A stretch of 64,000 nt of DNA from Porphyromonadaceae bacterium COT-184 OH4590 (GCA_000768855.1 JRAN01000052.1:62001-126000); one strand, 5' to 3'. Counted from the first letter of the stretch, positions 17,755 to 26,977 are shown. Translations and numbers: made by a program. The notes: generated by a model not told the origin, from the sequence alone.

Positions 17755-18600
17755 TTATTTAGTTGCCTTATTTTGCACTTTTATATCATCTACAAAAATC
17801 CATTTTCCACTTTTCAGACGATATGCATTGACCGAAAAATCGGGTCCGTAGGACACAACCTTACCCTCCTCTATCTCCATAGGCGAAAGATTATCAAATT
17901 CGAGTTGTTTTTTATCCGCATTATATCCGAGATACATAGCCACACGGCTATCAAATTCAAACACTACTCTGCCTCTCGTTACTTTGATATTTTTTCGATA
18001 ACGTTCGCTATACTCCTTTTTTTCAAAAACAGGAAAACCAAATATTGGTTCAAGGTCATAAAAATTAAGCACATCAATAACTTTCTGATTGGCTACCTGC
18101 CTGTTACGTAAGCCGAGCAGTACGTACAGTGTCTGTTTATCAACCTTAAAAGGGATAATATCATAATACAAAGCCCCATACCAGTTGTCGGTATAATATA
18201 GCTGCTGCTCAACTACCCCTTCCGTAGAAGATATTTTTTTCATCGAAAAAAAATATCCGTCAGACTTCTGAAATACCACATTGTATATAGTTTGTCCTTT
18301 AAGAGGCACCATCCAAGAGTACACAGCCACAGCATAGTCGGCAGCCACCACCTTACCGATATAACGTACACTGTCAAATGGTAAAGCAAACGAATTATTT
18401 TGCCGAAGCACTCCCTCCAACACAGCATAAACCGAATCGTTGAGAGTAATCCTGTTTTTATCGTTTTCCTCTTTAATTATTTTTTCAAACAGAGTGTTTA
18501 TCTTCTCCACATAACACTTATTATCAGCTATTTGAGCACATATTATATTATTACCCCAAAATGCAAAATTTATAAGTAATATTAATATTCTAAAATTCAT
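17755..18600 (-). CDS. Exported protein of unknown function, coupled to malQ
   Basis: I do not recognise this 281-aa protein. Residues 1-22 are a signal peptide (LILLINFAFWGNNIICAQ); the cysteine is not in a clear lipobox. The rest is soluble and mixed alpha/beta, with SVYAVLEGVLRQNNSFALPF, a region of aromatic strands (QQLYYTDNWYGALYYDIIPF) and a C-terminal SYGPDFSVNAYRLKSGKWIF. Its start codon overlaps the malQ stop by four bases (ATGA), so the two are translationally coupled. Despite that, one product is exported and MalQ is not, so a shared pathway is uncertain. It resembles conserved Bacteroidales secreted proteins in style only. Confidence 0.78.
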   Translation of the reverse strand: MNFRILILLINFAFWGNNIICAQIADNKCYVEKINTLFEKIIKEENDKNRITLNDSVYAVLEGVLRQNNSFALPFDSVRYIGKVVAADYAVAVYSWMVPLKGQTIYNVVFQKSDGYFFSMKKISSTEGVVEQQLYYTDNWYGALYYDIIPFKVDKQTLYVLLGLRNRQVANQKVIDVLNFYDLEPIFGFPVFEKKEYSERYRKNIKVTRGRVVFEFDSRVAMYLGYNADKKQLEFDNLSPMEIEEGKVVSYGPDFSVNAYRLKSGKWIFVDDIKVQNKATK

Positions 18601-20729
18601 CTTTTATTAGTTATTATCAATTGTTTAAGTGTTTCATTAAAATCTTTTTTCTCCAAAATATCTTCCAAAAATAGATGCATACGGTAATTCCAAATATGGT
18701 GAGGATTTTCGGGGTAGTTGATACGCTCTTGTTCGAGATTTTCAGCTATAAACATTTCATCTATAGCCATATAGTCTTGCATAGGCAATATTACCCACAT
18801 CGCATCAGAGGCAAAAAGTGAAGATAATATTTTTTTAGCAATATCGGATGTGTAGAGTTTTGGGGCATTGCCGTCAAGCATAAGCACATCATTATAAAAA
18901 CGTTGTGTTTTACTCTCATCTTCTCCCCACCACATTCTGAGAGTAGAGGTATCATGCGTACCTGTAGAGACGACCGAATTGTAGGGTACTTTAGCTATAT
19001 CTACAAACTCACGCCCAAACTCTTTGGGCATACGCAATATTTCGAGCGAAAGAATATTGAGTCTCCGCATTACATAAGGCACTGAGGCTGGTACCATTCC
19101 CAAATCTTCACCGCAGACGAGCATATTGGTAGTTTCAAGCATTTCGGGAAGTTTCTCCAAGGCACTTCGAGTCCAAAACTCATTATGACGACAATAAAAA
19201 TAGTCGTCGTACAGTCGGTCGAATGCCTTACGTTGCTCATCGGTAAGCTTTTGATAAACACCTGTTTTGCAAGCCATTATACGAGGATGGTAGTACGACT
19301 GCTTATATGGGTCTTCGATAAACAGAATGTCGGTGGTCGGCGTTTTGATTTCATCCCGATAAAACATTGTATTACTTCTGTTTATCGTTATACCACAAGC
19401 CTCTATCTCCTCTTTACTTAAAGGCAACGATGGTGAAAAGTAACCCAACAATCCGCTTTTGAATGGCTGAGGTATCTCCCATATACGGAAAAATCCCAAG
19501 ATGTGGTCGATACGAAAGGCATCGAAAATCTTACCAATAGAGCCAAAACGCTCACGCCACCAGCGGTAGCGGTCTTTTGCCATATTAGCCCAATTGTATG
19601 TCGGGAAACCCCAATTTTGCCCTTCTTCCGAAAAATCGTCAGGCGGAGCACCTGCCTGTTTGTCGACATTAAACAGTTCGGAATAACGCCAAACATCAAC
19701 ACTATATCGCCCTACTCCCACAGGCAAATCGCCTTTTAACAAAATAGAACGAGCATTTAAATACTCTTTAGCTTCTCTAAGTTGCTCAAAAAGATGATAT
19801 TGAATAAAGTAATAAAACTCCACTCGCTCAGCATTATCCTTGGCGTATTGTTTAACTCTTTTGTGGTCGTATCGAGAATATTCGCCCCAACTATCAAATT
19901 GGCAACTACTAAAATCTTCTATTAAGCAACGAAACACAGCGTATGGCATAAGCCAACTGTTAGCCTGCTCAAACCGGTGTAATAGCTTCGCTGTTTTAAT
20001 CCAAGCATCACTATAAGCACGTTGCTCTAAGTATATATGTCTCAATACTCTTAGCTTCAATTGCAAAACTTCGGAGTAGCTTACTTTTGGCATGGCGTCA
20101 AGCAACAGACGCTTCTCATTTATATCATTTTGCAAATCCGAGTGAGTTACTTCACATATTTTTTCGACATTTAAGTAAATCGGATTTAGAGCATCGACCG
20201 AAACAGAGCGATAAGGATACGAATCACTATCGCTCATTGTTATATTTGTATCGTTTATAGGCAGTATCTGTATCAGTTTTTGTTGCGTTAAACTGCACCA
20301 ATCAGCAAGGGTACAAAGGTCGGTAAACTCACCAACGCCCCAGCCATTCTTGCGCCTAAGCGAAAACACAGGAATAGCCACACCTGCTCCGTGCCACGTG
20401 AGTGAACCACGAAAAGCCACTCTAATTCGGCTATTCGGTGCTGTCGTCTCTTTTGTTAAAGTACGGTTAAAACCATCTTCCCAAAGGGTTATTTGATTTG
20501 TGCTGCTGTCGAAGAGTACAAACTTATACTCGAAATATTCGGGTAGCATATCGTAGTCGAGGATTATACTCCACGAGCGAAACCCTACTTTATTCATTCT
20601 TACAGGAATATCCCAATCCCCAAGCATTCTGCACGACCCAACGATACCGACATTAATACCTTCGTCTATCGGCTGATAGTCGAGGCAGAATGTAATAGTG
20701 CTGTGTGGTGTGGTTATATTTTTTTTCAC
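18597..20729 (-). CDS. malQ: 4-alpha-glucanotransferase (amylomaltase), CBM20 plus GH77
   Basis: This 710-aa cytoplasmic enzyme transfers maltooligosaccharide units in glycogen or maltodextrin metabolism. An N-terminal CBM20 starch-binding domain covers about 9-105 (GSCRMLGDWD). The GH77 barrel begins at HGAGVAIPVFSLR (113). Nucleophile Asp408 (FRIDH), acid/base Glu541 (CGEDLG) and Asp593 (GTHDTS) are present. Bacteroidota MalQ proteins usually carry two CBM20 modules and are near 890 aa; this one has one. The start is GTG at 20729. It follows mazG by 50 bases and overlaps the next gene by four. Confidence 0.93.
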   Translation of the reverse strand: MKKNITTPHSTITFCLDYQPIDEGINVGIVGSCRMLGDWDIPVRMNKVGFRSWSIILDYDMLPEYFEYKFVLFDSSTNQITLWEDGFNRTLTKETTAPNSRIRVAFRGSLTWHGAGVAIPVFSLRRKNGWGVGEFTDLCTLADWCSLTQQKLIQILPINDTNITMSDSDSYPYRSVSVDALNPIYLNVEKICEVTHSDLQNDINEKRLLLDAMPKVSYSEVLQLKLRVLRHIYLEQRAYSDAWIKTAKLLHRFEQANSWLMPYAVFRCLIEDFSSCQFDSWGEYSRYDHKRVKQYAKDNAERVEFYYFIQYHLFEQLREAKEYLNARSILLKGDLPVGVGRYSVDVWRYSELFNVDKQAGAPPDDFSEEGQNWGFPTYNWANMAKDRYRWWRERFGSIGKIFDAFRIDHILGFFRIWEIPQPFKSGLLGYFSPSLPLSKEEIEACGITINRSNTMFYRDEIKTPTTDILFIEDPYKQSYYHPRIMACKTGVYQKLTDEQRKAFDRLYDDYFYCRHNEFWTRSALEKLPEMLETTNMLVCGEDLGMVPASVPYVMRRLNILSLEILRMPKEFGREFVDIAKVPYNSVVSTGTHDTSTLRMWWGEDESKTQRFYNDVLMLDGNAPKLYTSDIAKKILSSLFASDAMWVILPMQDYMAIDEMFIAENLEQERINYPENPHHIWNYRMHLFLEDILEKKDFNETLKQLIITNKR

Positions 20730-20779
20730 TCAGAATAATTATATAAGTATCTCTACTACAATTTTGTTTATATGCAAAA

Positions 20780-21568
20780 TCATCTGCGTTTGATATGCTT
20801 TGCCTCTTCCCAAATATCGTTCATTTCGTTGAGTGACATACTTTTGAGTTGTTTGCCTTGCTTTATAGTCTTGTCTTCGAGGTATTCGAAACGCGATATA
20901 AACTTACGGTTGGTCGTCTCCAACGCATTTTCGGGGTTTATTCCATATAGACGTGCTGCATTGATTAGAGCAAAAAAGATATCGCCCATTTCGGCTTCCA
21001 TTGCTTGAATGTTTCCATTTTTCAACTCTTGTCCAAACTCATCTATCTCCTCTTTTACCTTATTCCAAACCTGCTCTTTTTCGTCCCAGTCGAAACCTAC
21101 AGATGCAGCTTTGTCCTGAATTCTGTTCGCCTTAATCATAGCAGGCAAGGCAGAAGGCACTCCGCTAAGAACTCGTTTGTTACCGTCTTTCTCTTTGAGT
21201 TTGAGCTCCTCCCAATTTTGTTTTACCTCTTCCGAAGTCTCGGCACTTACATTGCCATATATGTGCGGATGGCGGAAGATAAGTTTTTCGACAAGCGTAT
21301 CGCAGACATCCTTTATATCAAAATCGCCTGTCTCGCTACCCATTTTTGCGTAAAAAACCACGTGTAACAACACATCACCAAGTTCCTTTTTTATCTGTGT
21401 CATATCGCATTTATGAATGGCATCGGACAACTCAAAAGCCTCCTCTATGGTATTATTTCGTAATGAAAGGAAGGTCTGTTTTTTGTCCCAAGGACATTTT
21501 TCTCTTAAATCGCTCATCACATCAAGCAACTTAGAGAACGAAGCCAAAATCTCATCTTTTGAGTGCAT
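20780..21568 (-). CDS. mazG: Nucleoside triphosphate pyrophosphohydrolase MazG
   Basis: This 262-aa enzyme hydrolyses (d)NTPs to NMP and pyrophosphate, cleaning aberrant nucleotides. It has two MazG domains in the E. coli arrangement. The N-terminal repeat has CPWDKKQTFLSLRNNTIEEA (24-43) and KKELGDVLLHVVFYAKM. The C-terminal repeat has VGFDWDEKEQVWNKVKEEID and EAEMGDIFFALINAARLYGI, with EExxE and ExxD metal-binding patterns in each. The length matches the family. It is the first gene of a probable mazG-malQ-hypothetical run and has a -7 box at 21596-21603. Confidence 0.95.
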   Translation of the reverse strand: MHSKDEILASFSKLLDVMSDLREKCPWDKKQTFLSLRNNTIEEAFELSDAIHKCDMTQIKKELGDVLLHVVFYAKMGSETGDFDIKDVCDTLVEKLIFRHPHIYGNVSAETSEEVKQNWEELKLKEKDGNKRVLSGVPSALPAMIKANRIQDKAASVGFDWDEKEQVWNKVKEEIDEFGQELKNGNIQAMEAEMGDIFFALINAARLYGINPENALETTNRKFISRFEYLEDKTIKQGKQLKSMSLNEMNDIWEEAKHIKRR

Positions 21569-21595
21569 CTATATCAAATTATATTTATTAGAATA

Positions 21596-21603
21596 CAAAG
21601 ATA
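21596..21603 (-). promoter_or_regulatory. -7 box upstream of mazG
   Basis: TATCTTTG on the minus strand fits TAnnTTTG, 27 bases before the ATG. No convincing -33 element. Confidence 0.5.
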
Positions 21604-21862
21604 CGATATTTTATCGTAATCTGTAGGGGACAATATCAAATCATACAAGTTAAAAAAAGTTCATATGAGGTCTCAGGATTTGCCATTTACTACTGATTGT
21701 TATTTTAAAACGAATATTTACGGTATGAGTGAAGAATATTTATATTAATTTCAAGTATTCCTCGCTTAATACTCCAATACAAAGAGCTATTGGACATAAA
21801 ACAAACAATAATTAGAGAGTCTACTGCCTAACACACTACTATTATCATCTGTACAAAACAAA
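21604..21862. other. Intergenic spacer, mazG to rpmD
   Basis: About 260 AT-rich bases with no ORF that looks real. A short inverted repeat TCCAATA/TATTGGA lies at 21773-21779 and 21788-21794. This is where rplO and secY would be expected if the spc operon continued; neither is present, not even as a fragment I can recognise. Confidence 0.5.
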
Positions 21863-21893
21863 AGGTGCAGAAAAAATAACTTTTCCTACACCT
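21863..21893 (-). terminator. Terminator of the rpsH-rpmD operon
   Basis: AGGTG and CACCT arms (21863-21867, 21889-21893) with an inner AAAA/TTTT helix form a hairpin followed on the minus strand by TTTTGTTTTG. It lies about 34 bases after the rpmD stop, so the operon really ends here. Confidence 0.7.
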
Positions 21894-21926
21894 CCTCACT
21901 ATGAAAAAACTGATTTACTTATTAAT

Positions 21927-22103
21927 TTAGTCCAATATTTTTACCAAATGATGAACTGTTTTTACCATTCCCATTATTGCCGGGGTATCATCGTGTTCCA
22001 CTATTTGGTTCATTTTGTGCAATCCAAGTGCATCTAAAGTACGCTTTTGCACGGCAGGACATTTAATTCTACTTTTTACCTGTTGAATTCTTATTTTAGC
22101 CAT
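21927..22103 (-). CDS. rpmD: 50S ribosomal protein L30
   Basis: This is a 58-aa protein beginning MAKIRIQQVKSRIKCP and containing RTLDALGLHKMNQ and a C-terminal GMVKTVHHLVKI, all typical of bacterial L30. A strong ribosome-binding site (AGGAGG) precedes the ATG at 22103. It is the last gene of the five-gene operon, 18 bases after rpsE. In most bacteria rplO follows directly; here a terminator does. Confidence 0.94.
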   Translation of the reverse strand: MAKIRIQQVKSRIKCPAVQKRTLDALGLHKMNQIVEHDDTPAIMGMVKTVHHLVKILD

Positions 22104-22121
22104 AAAATTATCCTCCTAAGA

Positions 22122-22640
22122 TTAACCATTAAACACTTTAGTTACCGATATACCGCGATTTTGAGCCACAGTAGCAGGATCTCTGAGTTCACACAAGGCT
22201 TCGAAAGTAGCTTTCACCAAGTTGTGAGGATTCGACGAACCTTTTGACTTGGCCAAAATATCTGTAATACCCACACTCTCCAAAACGGCACGCATAGCAC
22301 CACCTGCTTTTACACCAGTACCATGTGAAGCCGGTTTTAGCAATATGGTAGCACCACCGAAGTGTGCTGTCTGTTCGTGAGGGATAGTTCCTTTGTGTAC
22401 AGGCACTTTAATAAGGTTTTTGCGAGCCGCCTCTGTACCTTTTTGCATAGCAGCAGCCACTTCACCTGCCTTTCCAAGCCCCCAGCCTACAATGCCGTTT
22501 TTGTCACCAACCACAACAATAGCTGCGAAACTAAAAGTACGTCCCCCTTTTGTTACCTTTGTAACACGATTTACGGCTACCAAACGCTCCTCTAATTGGG
22601 CATCTGCTTCAATATTTACTCTATTTTTATATTCTGCCAT
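22122..22640 (-). CDS. rpsE: 30S ribosomal protein S5
   Basis: This 172-aa protein helps set decoding accuracy. The S5 N-terminal RNA-binding domain covers about 10-75 ([20 protein letters not shown], then [14 protein letters not shown]) and the C-terminal domain has [20 protein letters not shown] and [12 protein letters not shown]. Length and motifs are normal. It lies 6 bases after rplR and 18 before rpmD within the operon. Confidence 0.97.
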   Translation of the reverse strand: MAEYKNRVNIEADAQLEERLVAVNRVTKVTKGGRTFSFAAIVVVGDKNGIVGWGLGKAGEVAAAMQKGTEAARKNLIKVPVHKGTIPHEQTAHFGGATILLKPASHGTGVKAGGAMRAVLESVGITDILAKSKGSSNPHNLVKATFEALCELRDPATVAQNRGISVTKVFNG

Positions 22641-22646
22641 AATTTC

Positions 22647-22991
22647 TTAAAATTTTAAACCATTTTTACGGGCAGCTTCGGCTAACTCCTTAATTCTGCC
22701 GTGATATAAATAACCGCTGCGATCGAATACCACAGATTGAATACCTGCCTCTTGGGCGTTTTTGGCGATAAATTCACCCACTTTTGCAGCTTGTTCTTTT
22801 TTGTTCATCTTATCTTTGATAATCAAAGATGAAGCAGAAGCAAGAGTCTTACCAGCAACATCATCGATAACTTGTGCATAAATCTGCGAGTTGCTTCTGA
22901 ATACCGACAAACGAGGTTTTTCGGCTGTTCCTGAGATTTTATTTCTTATGTGAGCTCTTATTTTAGCTCTTCTTTCTATTTTTCCTACCAT
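22647..22991 (-). CDS. rplR: 50S ribosomal protein L18
   Basis: This 114-aa protein binds 5S rRNA. Motifs include [38 protein letters not shown] and the C-terminal [20 protein letters not shown]. Length is standard. It follows rplF by 21 bases. Confidence 0.97.
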   Translation of the reverse strand: MVGKIERRAKIRAHIRNKISGTAEKPRLSVFRSNSQIYAQVIDDVAGKTLASASSLIIKDKMNKKEQAAKVGEFIAKNAQEAGIQSVVFDRSGYLYHGRIKELAEAARKNGLKF

Positions 22992-23012
22992 AATTTACTT
23001 AGTTTTTAACGA

Positions 23013-23564
23013 TTATTTGCTTGCTGTTTTACCTGCTTTTTTGCGAACAACTTCACCTTTAAACAATACTCCTTTACCTTTGTAAGGTTCAGGTTTACGG
23101 AAAGAGCGAATTTTTGCACATACTTGCCCAAGCAATTGTTTATCGGCACATTCAAGTGTAATCAATGGATTTTGGTTACGCTCTGTAACTGTTGTAAGTT
23201 TGATTTCGTTTGGTAGTTGCAAAAATATATTGTGCGAGAAACCTAATGACAACTCTAATATCTGACCCTGATTTGAGGCACGGAAACCCACACCTACAAG
23301 TTCTAACGTTTTGGTATAACCGGTCGAAACACCTGTTACCATATTCTGAACCAATGCACGATAAAGACCGTGATTTGATCTATTTTGAGGCAAATTGTTT
23401 TGACGCACAAAAGATATTGAGCCATCTTCGATTTTAACTTCGATACTCGGATCTACCTTTTGAGACAATTCGCCTTTAGGTCCTTTTACTGTCACAGTGC
23501 CTTTGTCGGCAGTTACAGTTACTCCTGCGGGAATTTTAATGGGTAATTTACCAATTCTTGACAT
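23013..23564 (-). CDS. rplF: 50S ribosomal protein L6
   Basis: This 183-aa protein lies near the factor-binding region of the large subunit. It begins MSRIGKLPIKIPAGV and ends with the conserved PEPYKGKGVLF region and a lysine-rich tail. I use the ATG at 23564, which has a GGAGGA ribosome-binding site; 20 codons of upstream open frame overlap rpsH and are not conserved. It lies 16 bases after rpsH. Confidence 0.96.
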   Translation of the reverse strand: MSRIGKLPIKIPAGVTVTADKGTVTVKGPKGELSQKVDPSIEVKIEDGSISFVRQNNLPQNRSNHGLYRALVQNMVTGVSTGYTKTLELVGVGFRASNQGQILELSLGFSHNIFLQLPNEIKLTTVTERNQNPLITLECADKQLLGQVCAKIRSFRKPEPYKGKGVLFKGEVVRKKAGKTASK

Positions 23565-23580
23565 AGATAATCCTCCAAAA

Positions 23581-23976
23581 TTAATAAACGTAACACAATA
23601 CTTCTCCGCCAACTTCCATTGCACGAGCCTCTTTATCGGTCATCACACCTTTAGAGGTAGAAATAATAGCAATGCCTAATCCGTTAAGTACTCTCGGCAT
23701 ATCTTTGTACCCAACATAACGACGAAGACCCGGAGTAGACACTCTGATAATCTTCTTAATAGCGTTAACTTTGTTAACGGGATCATACTTCAAGGCTATT
23801 TTTATAGAGCCTTGCGGACCTTCATCAATGAACTTGTAATTCAAGATATAGCCCTTCTCAAATAGCACTCTTGTAATCTCTTTTTTGAGATTAGAGGCCG
23901 GAATCTCTACCACACGGTGCTTTGCACTAACGGCATTTCTCACCCTTGTTAAGTAGTCTGCAATAGGATCTGTCAT
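23581..23976 (-). CDS. rpsH: 30S ribosomal protein S8
   Basis: This 131-aa protein binds the central domain of 16S rRNA and in other bacteria represses its own operon. It starts [16 protein letters not shown] and ends with [20 protein letters not shown] and LCYVY. It is the first gene of the operon: no rpsN, rplE or rplX lies upstream, and a -7 box is found about 110 bases before it. The leader holds a small CCCC/GGGG hairpin (about 23999-24016) that might be a regulatory site; this is untested. Confidence 0.96.
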   Translation of the reverse strand: MTDPIADYLTRVRNAVSAKHRVVEIPASNLKKEITRVLFEKGYILNYKFIDEGPQGSIKIALKYDPVNKVNAIKKIIRVSTPGLRRYVGYKDMPRVLNGLGIAIISTSKGVMTDKEARAMEVGGEVLCYVY

Positions 23977-24087
23977 AAAACAATTAATTTTAATTAACCC
24001 CCTCTAAGTGGGGCAATATTTAGTTAATATTCAGTTATCTATTATATGATATAGTGTTATTAGATAGCACCATCACAAAATAGGGTA

Positions 24088-24095
24088 CAAAGTTA
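24088..24095 (-). promoter_or_regulatory. -7 box of the rpsH operon
   Basis: TAACTTTG on the minus strand matches TAnnTTTG. It implies a leader of about 105 bases before rpsH. No -33 TTTG at the normal spacing, so strength is uncertain, but no gene lies upstream that could drive the operon by read-through. Confidence 0.5.
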
Positions 24096-24182
24096 ATACT
24101 TTTTTTTGATTTAGAAAAATATTTTACAAAATAATTTTGGGTAGACAATCGAATTCAAAATTATATAATATTATTTTTAAAT

Positions 24183-24223
24183 AAATAAAGACTGTCGACT
24201 AATAAAGCCGAGAGTCTTTATTT
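24183..24223 (-). terminator. Terminator of the T9SS-cargo gene
   Basis: AAATAAAGACT (24183-24193) pairs with AGTCTTTATTT (24213-24223); the minus-strand 3' side is T-rich. It lies 26 bases after the stop codon. Confidence 0.75.
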
Positions 24224-24248
24224 TCAAAGTCAATTTTACAAAAAATGT

Positions 24249-25262
24249 TTATTTCACAACCTCAATTTTACTTGACATATTGCCTACCCTTATAATATAT
24301 TTTCCCATAGGAATGGTAGAAACATCTATTGCAGTATTAGTTTGTAATATTTTATAGGTTGCCACAACACTGCCATTAATGCTTATTATATTCATAGTAT
24401 GCCCTATGTATTTTTCGGGTATCTCTATATTCATTATTTTATTAACAGGGTTTGGATACACCTCCAATTGACTATTCGAACTGTTTGGAGTACAGATATC
24501 TGTAGTATATCCATCATATTCAATCTCATCTTCATCAGGATTACTATAATCTGGATAAGCGTAAACCACCCATTTTTTTGATTTCATTTTATCTACGACT
24601 TCCTTAGAGCATATATTTTTTTCTATATCACGTAAATCTACTACATAAATATTTCCTGCATCCTGTTCTTTCCCGTCTATCATTTGAGATCTGTCTACAA
24701 TAGCTTCAGCAATATTTTTAAATGCTTCTTGAGATAAATTGTTCAAAAAAATACTCACTTTGTAAAGTTTTTGTTTATTCGAAAAATCTAACTCAGTCAA
24801 TTCATTATTGTTACAATGTAAATATTTAATATTATCAAGATTAGTTAAGTTTAGACTGGTTAGTTTGTTTTTAGATACATTAAGGGTTGATAAACTAGGG
24901 CATTCTGTTACGTCTATCGAAGTAAGTTCCTGATTGATAGCTAAAAAGTATTTTACATCACCATACACAGTAATAGTTTTGGATGATTGTGTATGTTTTA
25001 TTATATTAGGACCTGTATATATTTGTTCTTGTTCATCATATTTACCATTGCTATTCCAATCTATCCAAGTTTTACCATCATAACCTGGTTTCAAAAAGTT
25101 AGTAATAACAACAAGCTCCCAAGAACCGTTTTCTCTACTGGTAGTAATTGTTATTTTACTACCATCTGTAGTATAACTACCCTGCTGTGCATACCCTAAA
25201 CTAAAAGAGGTTGTTAATAAGCACAAAATAAAACTTCTAAAATTAAATAGTTGTGTTTTCAT
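24249..25262 (-). CDS. Secreted LRR-type protein with C-terminal T9SS sorting domain
   Basis: This 337-aa protein should be exported by Sec and then moved to the surface by the type IX system. The start ATG 25262 gives a signal peptide (about 1-25, ending GYAQQ). A domain with WIDWNSNGKYDEQEQIYTG resembles calcium-binding turns. Four short leucine-rich repeats follow (ELTSIDVTECPSLSTLNVSK; LTSLNLTNLDNIKYLHCNNN), of the internalin-like 21-residue kind. The last 75 residues are a type A sorting domain: QLEVYPNPVNKIMNIEIP, then GKYIIRVG and terminal KIEVVK. Its ligand is unknown. It has its own promoter and terminator. Confidence 0.86.
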   Translation of the reverse strand: MKTQLFNFRSFILCLLTTSFSLGYAQQGSYTTDGSKITITTSRENGSWELVVITNFLKPGYDGKTWIDWNSNGKYDEQEQIYTGPNIIKHTQSSKTITVYGDVKYFLAINQELTSIDVTECPSLSTLNVSKNKLTSLNLTNLDNIKYLHCNNNELTELDFSNKQKLYKVSIFLNNLSQEAFKNIAEAIVDRSQMIDGKEQDAGNIYVVDLRDIEKNICSKEVVDKMKSKKWVVYAYPDYSNPDEDEIEYDGYTTDICTPNSSNSQLEVYPNPVNKIMNIEIPEKYIGHTMNIISINGSVVATYKILQTNTAIDVSTIPMGKYIIRVGNMSSKIEVVK

Positions 25263-25306
25263 CTTTATTAATAAGTTTTTAGTTAATAAAAAAAATATTT
25301 CGACGG

Positions 25307-25338
25307 CAAATTTATATTTTTTTTCATCACAATGCAAA
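25307..25338 (-). promoter_or_regulatory. Promoter of the T9SS-cargo gene
   Basis: On the minus strand TTTG (25335-25338) and TAAATTTG (25307-25314) are separated by 20 bases, the canonical Bacteroidota spacing. The ATG at 25262 is 44 bases downstream of the box. Confidence 0.7.
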
Positions 25339-25447
25339 AAAAATACAATATTTATTTGCATTTTTAAACATTATAACACAACATACTGCCGATAAAATCT
25401 TGATAGAGATAGCCTTAAAAAAGATATCTAAAAATACCTAAGAATCC

Positions 25448-26950
25448 CTAACAGCTGTTTATATCAGATATGATTTTTTCTTTTGGGACAAGTTCGGAAG
25501 CCGTAGATATGGCACTTACTATAACACCAAGCATACCATGCGAATTTATATTTTGCCCTGTAAAATAAAAGTTTGGAATCTTTGTTCTCTGAGATATACG
25601 CGTCTGCATTGGCAAATTTTTATCTTTTATCACTCCATACATTGCACCCTCTACCGTTGCCGTATAATCGCGATATGTCAAAGGAGATGAGGTGTAATAG
25701 TTGGTTATACAATCTTTTATACCCGGAAAATGTTCGTTGAGTTTGTTTATTATCTTTTCTGCACACTCGCGTTTAAACTCCTCATAATCCTCACCTCGCT
25801 TACCTACAGTAGAATTTTCCCATTTACGGACGCAATCGTAGCTCATATAGGTCATTACCTCAGCGCCTTGGGCATATTCATTATCTGTATCGATAGCTTG
25901 ATGTATATAAAAATAGTTCAAAGGAAATTGTTTCAAATCATACTTTTCCAACCCAATAGCTTCTTCATTTTCGTAAAAATAAAAGTTATAGTTACTGTAT
26001 TTTACACTATTTTTTTTGAAAACGAGAAAAACGGTAAAGTTTGATATCGAATTTTCGATACTTGCGATACGTTGCCGATAGACATTCCGAAGCAGTGGCG
26101 ATGCTATCTTGTTTATAGTTACTTGAGGGTGAATATTGGAGATAAAATAGTTGGCTTCGAAAGTTCTGCCATCTTTCAATCGAATTTTGGTCATTCTCTT
26201 TTCGTCGCAAACGAACTCCTCTACTTCTGCTTTTTTATATATTTTCCCGCCGAGATTCTCTATTGATTTTGCAAGAGAAAAAGCAACCGAATCGCTTCCT
26301 CCAACAATACGATATGCCGACTGAATGTAGAAATTATTGAGGTGTGCCTGTACATAGACGGGAGTCTTGTCCCATACCCCTGCATAGAGAAACATATTGG
26401 CTGCAAGCACTTTACGAAGCTTTGGATTGTCCGTACAAGAGTCTATAAACTCATTGAATGAGGTGGCAAATATATCTTTATCCACTACCACATCAGGATT
26501 GACATTTTGCAGATTGTATATAAAAGAGGCATCAGCAATCTCTTTTATCTTATTGGCATATAATCGAATATCAGATTTATTATTGGGAAATTTTTCGGCA
26601 AGCGTATCTACAAAATTATCTATTCCATTAGCATATTTATATATATCACCACCAATAGATATCACATCAAAACCATCTCTATCAAGCGACGAGATTTTAA
26701 CATCATTGAGCAGATTGAGATATTTAAAGAACTTGTGCATAATCTGCCCTTCATCCAAAGAGCCGACATAGTGCATTCCCGTATCAAACTTTATTCCCTT
26801 TCGGGTAAATGTCTGCAGACAGCCTCCTATTTGATGATTTTTTTCGAAGATAGATACCTTGTATCCGTTTTTGGCAAGTATATATCCACAAACCAAACCT
26901 CCAAGTCCGCTGCCTGCTATAATGACATCGCCCTTGTATTCTGCCTCCAC
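25448..26950 (-). CDS. FAD-dependent oxidoreductase, phytoene desaturase / retinol saturase-like
   Basis: This 500-aa flavoprotein belongs to the CrtI/RetSat amine-oxidase-like group. The dinucleotide motif IIAGSGLGGLVCG (10-22) is followed by FEKNHQIGGCLQTFTRKGIK and DTGMHYVG. The C-terminal FAD motif is NFYFTGQNINSHGMLGVIVSA. The substrate cannot be read from sequence; relatives in Bacteroidota are usually annotated only as NAD(P)/FAD-dependent oxidoreductase, and no carotenoid genes are nearby. The start is GTG at 26950, since a stop lies five codons upstream with no ATG between. It follows the coiled-coil gene by 27 bases. Confidence 0.85.
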   Translation of the reverse strand: MEAEYKGDVIIAGSGLGGLVCGYILAKNGYKVSIFEKNHQIGGCLQTFTRKGIKFDTGMHYVGSLDEGQIMHKFFKYLNLLNDVKISSLDRDGFDVISIGGDIYKYANGIDNFVDTLAEKFPNNKSDIRLYANKIKEIADASFIYNLQNVNPDVVVDKDIFATSFNEFIDSCTDNPKLRKVLAANMFLYAGVWDKTPVYVQAHLNNFYIQSAYRIVGGSDSVAFSLAKSIENLGGKIYKKAEVEEFVCDEKRMTKIRLKDGRTFEANYFISNIHPQVTINKIASPLLRNVYRQRIASIENSISNFTVFLVFKKNSVKYSNYNFYFYENEEAIGLEKYDLKQFPLNYFYIHQAIDTDNEYAQGAEVMTYMSYDCVRKWENSTVGKRGEDYEEFKRECAEKIINKLNEHFPGIKDCITNYYTSSPLTYRDYTATVEGAMYGVIKDKNLPMQTRISQRTKIPNFYFTGQNINSHGMLGVIVSAISTASELVPKEKIISDINSC

Positions 26951-26977
26951 TATGCGATTGTTATTTTAGAATTGATG

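Noticed and set aside
24249-25262. T9SS tail as evidence for a gliding organism
   Set aside because: T9SS occurs in many non-gliding Bacteroidales, and no gliding genes are in the window.
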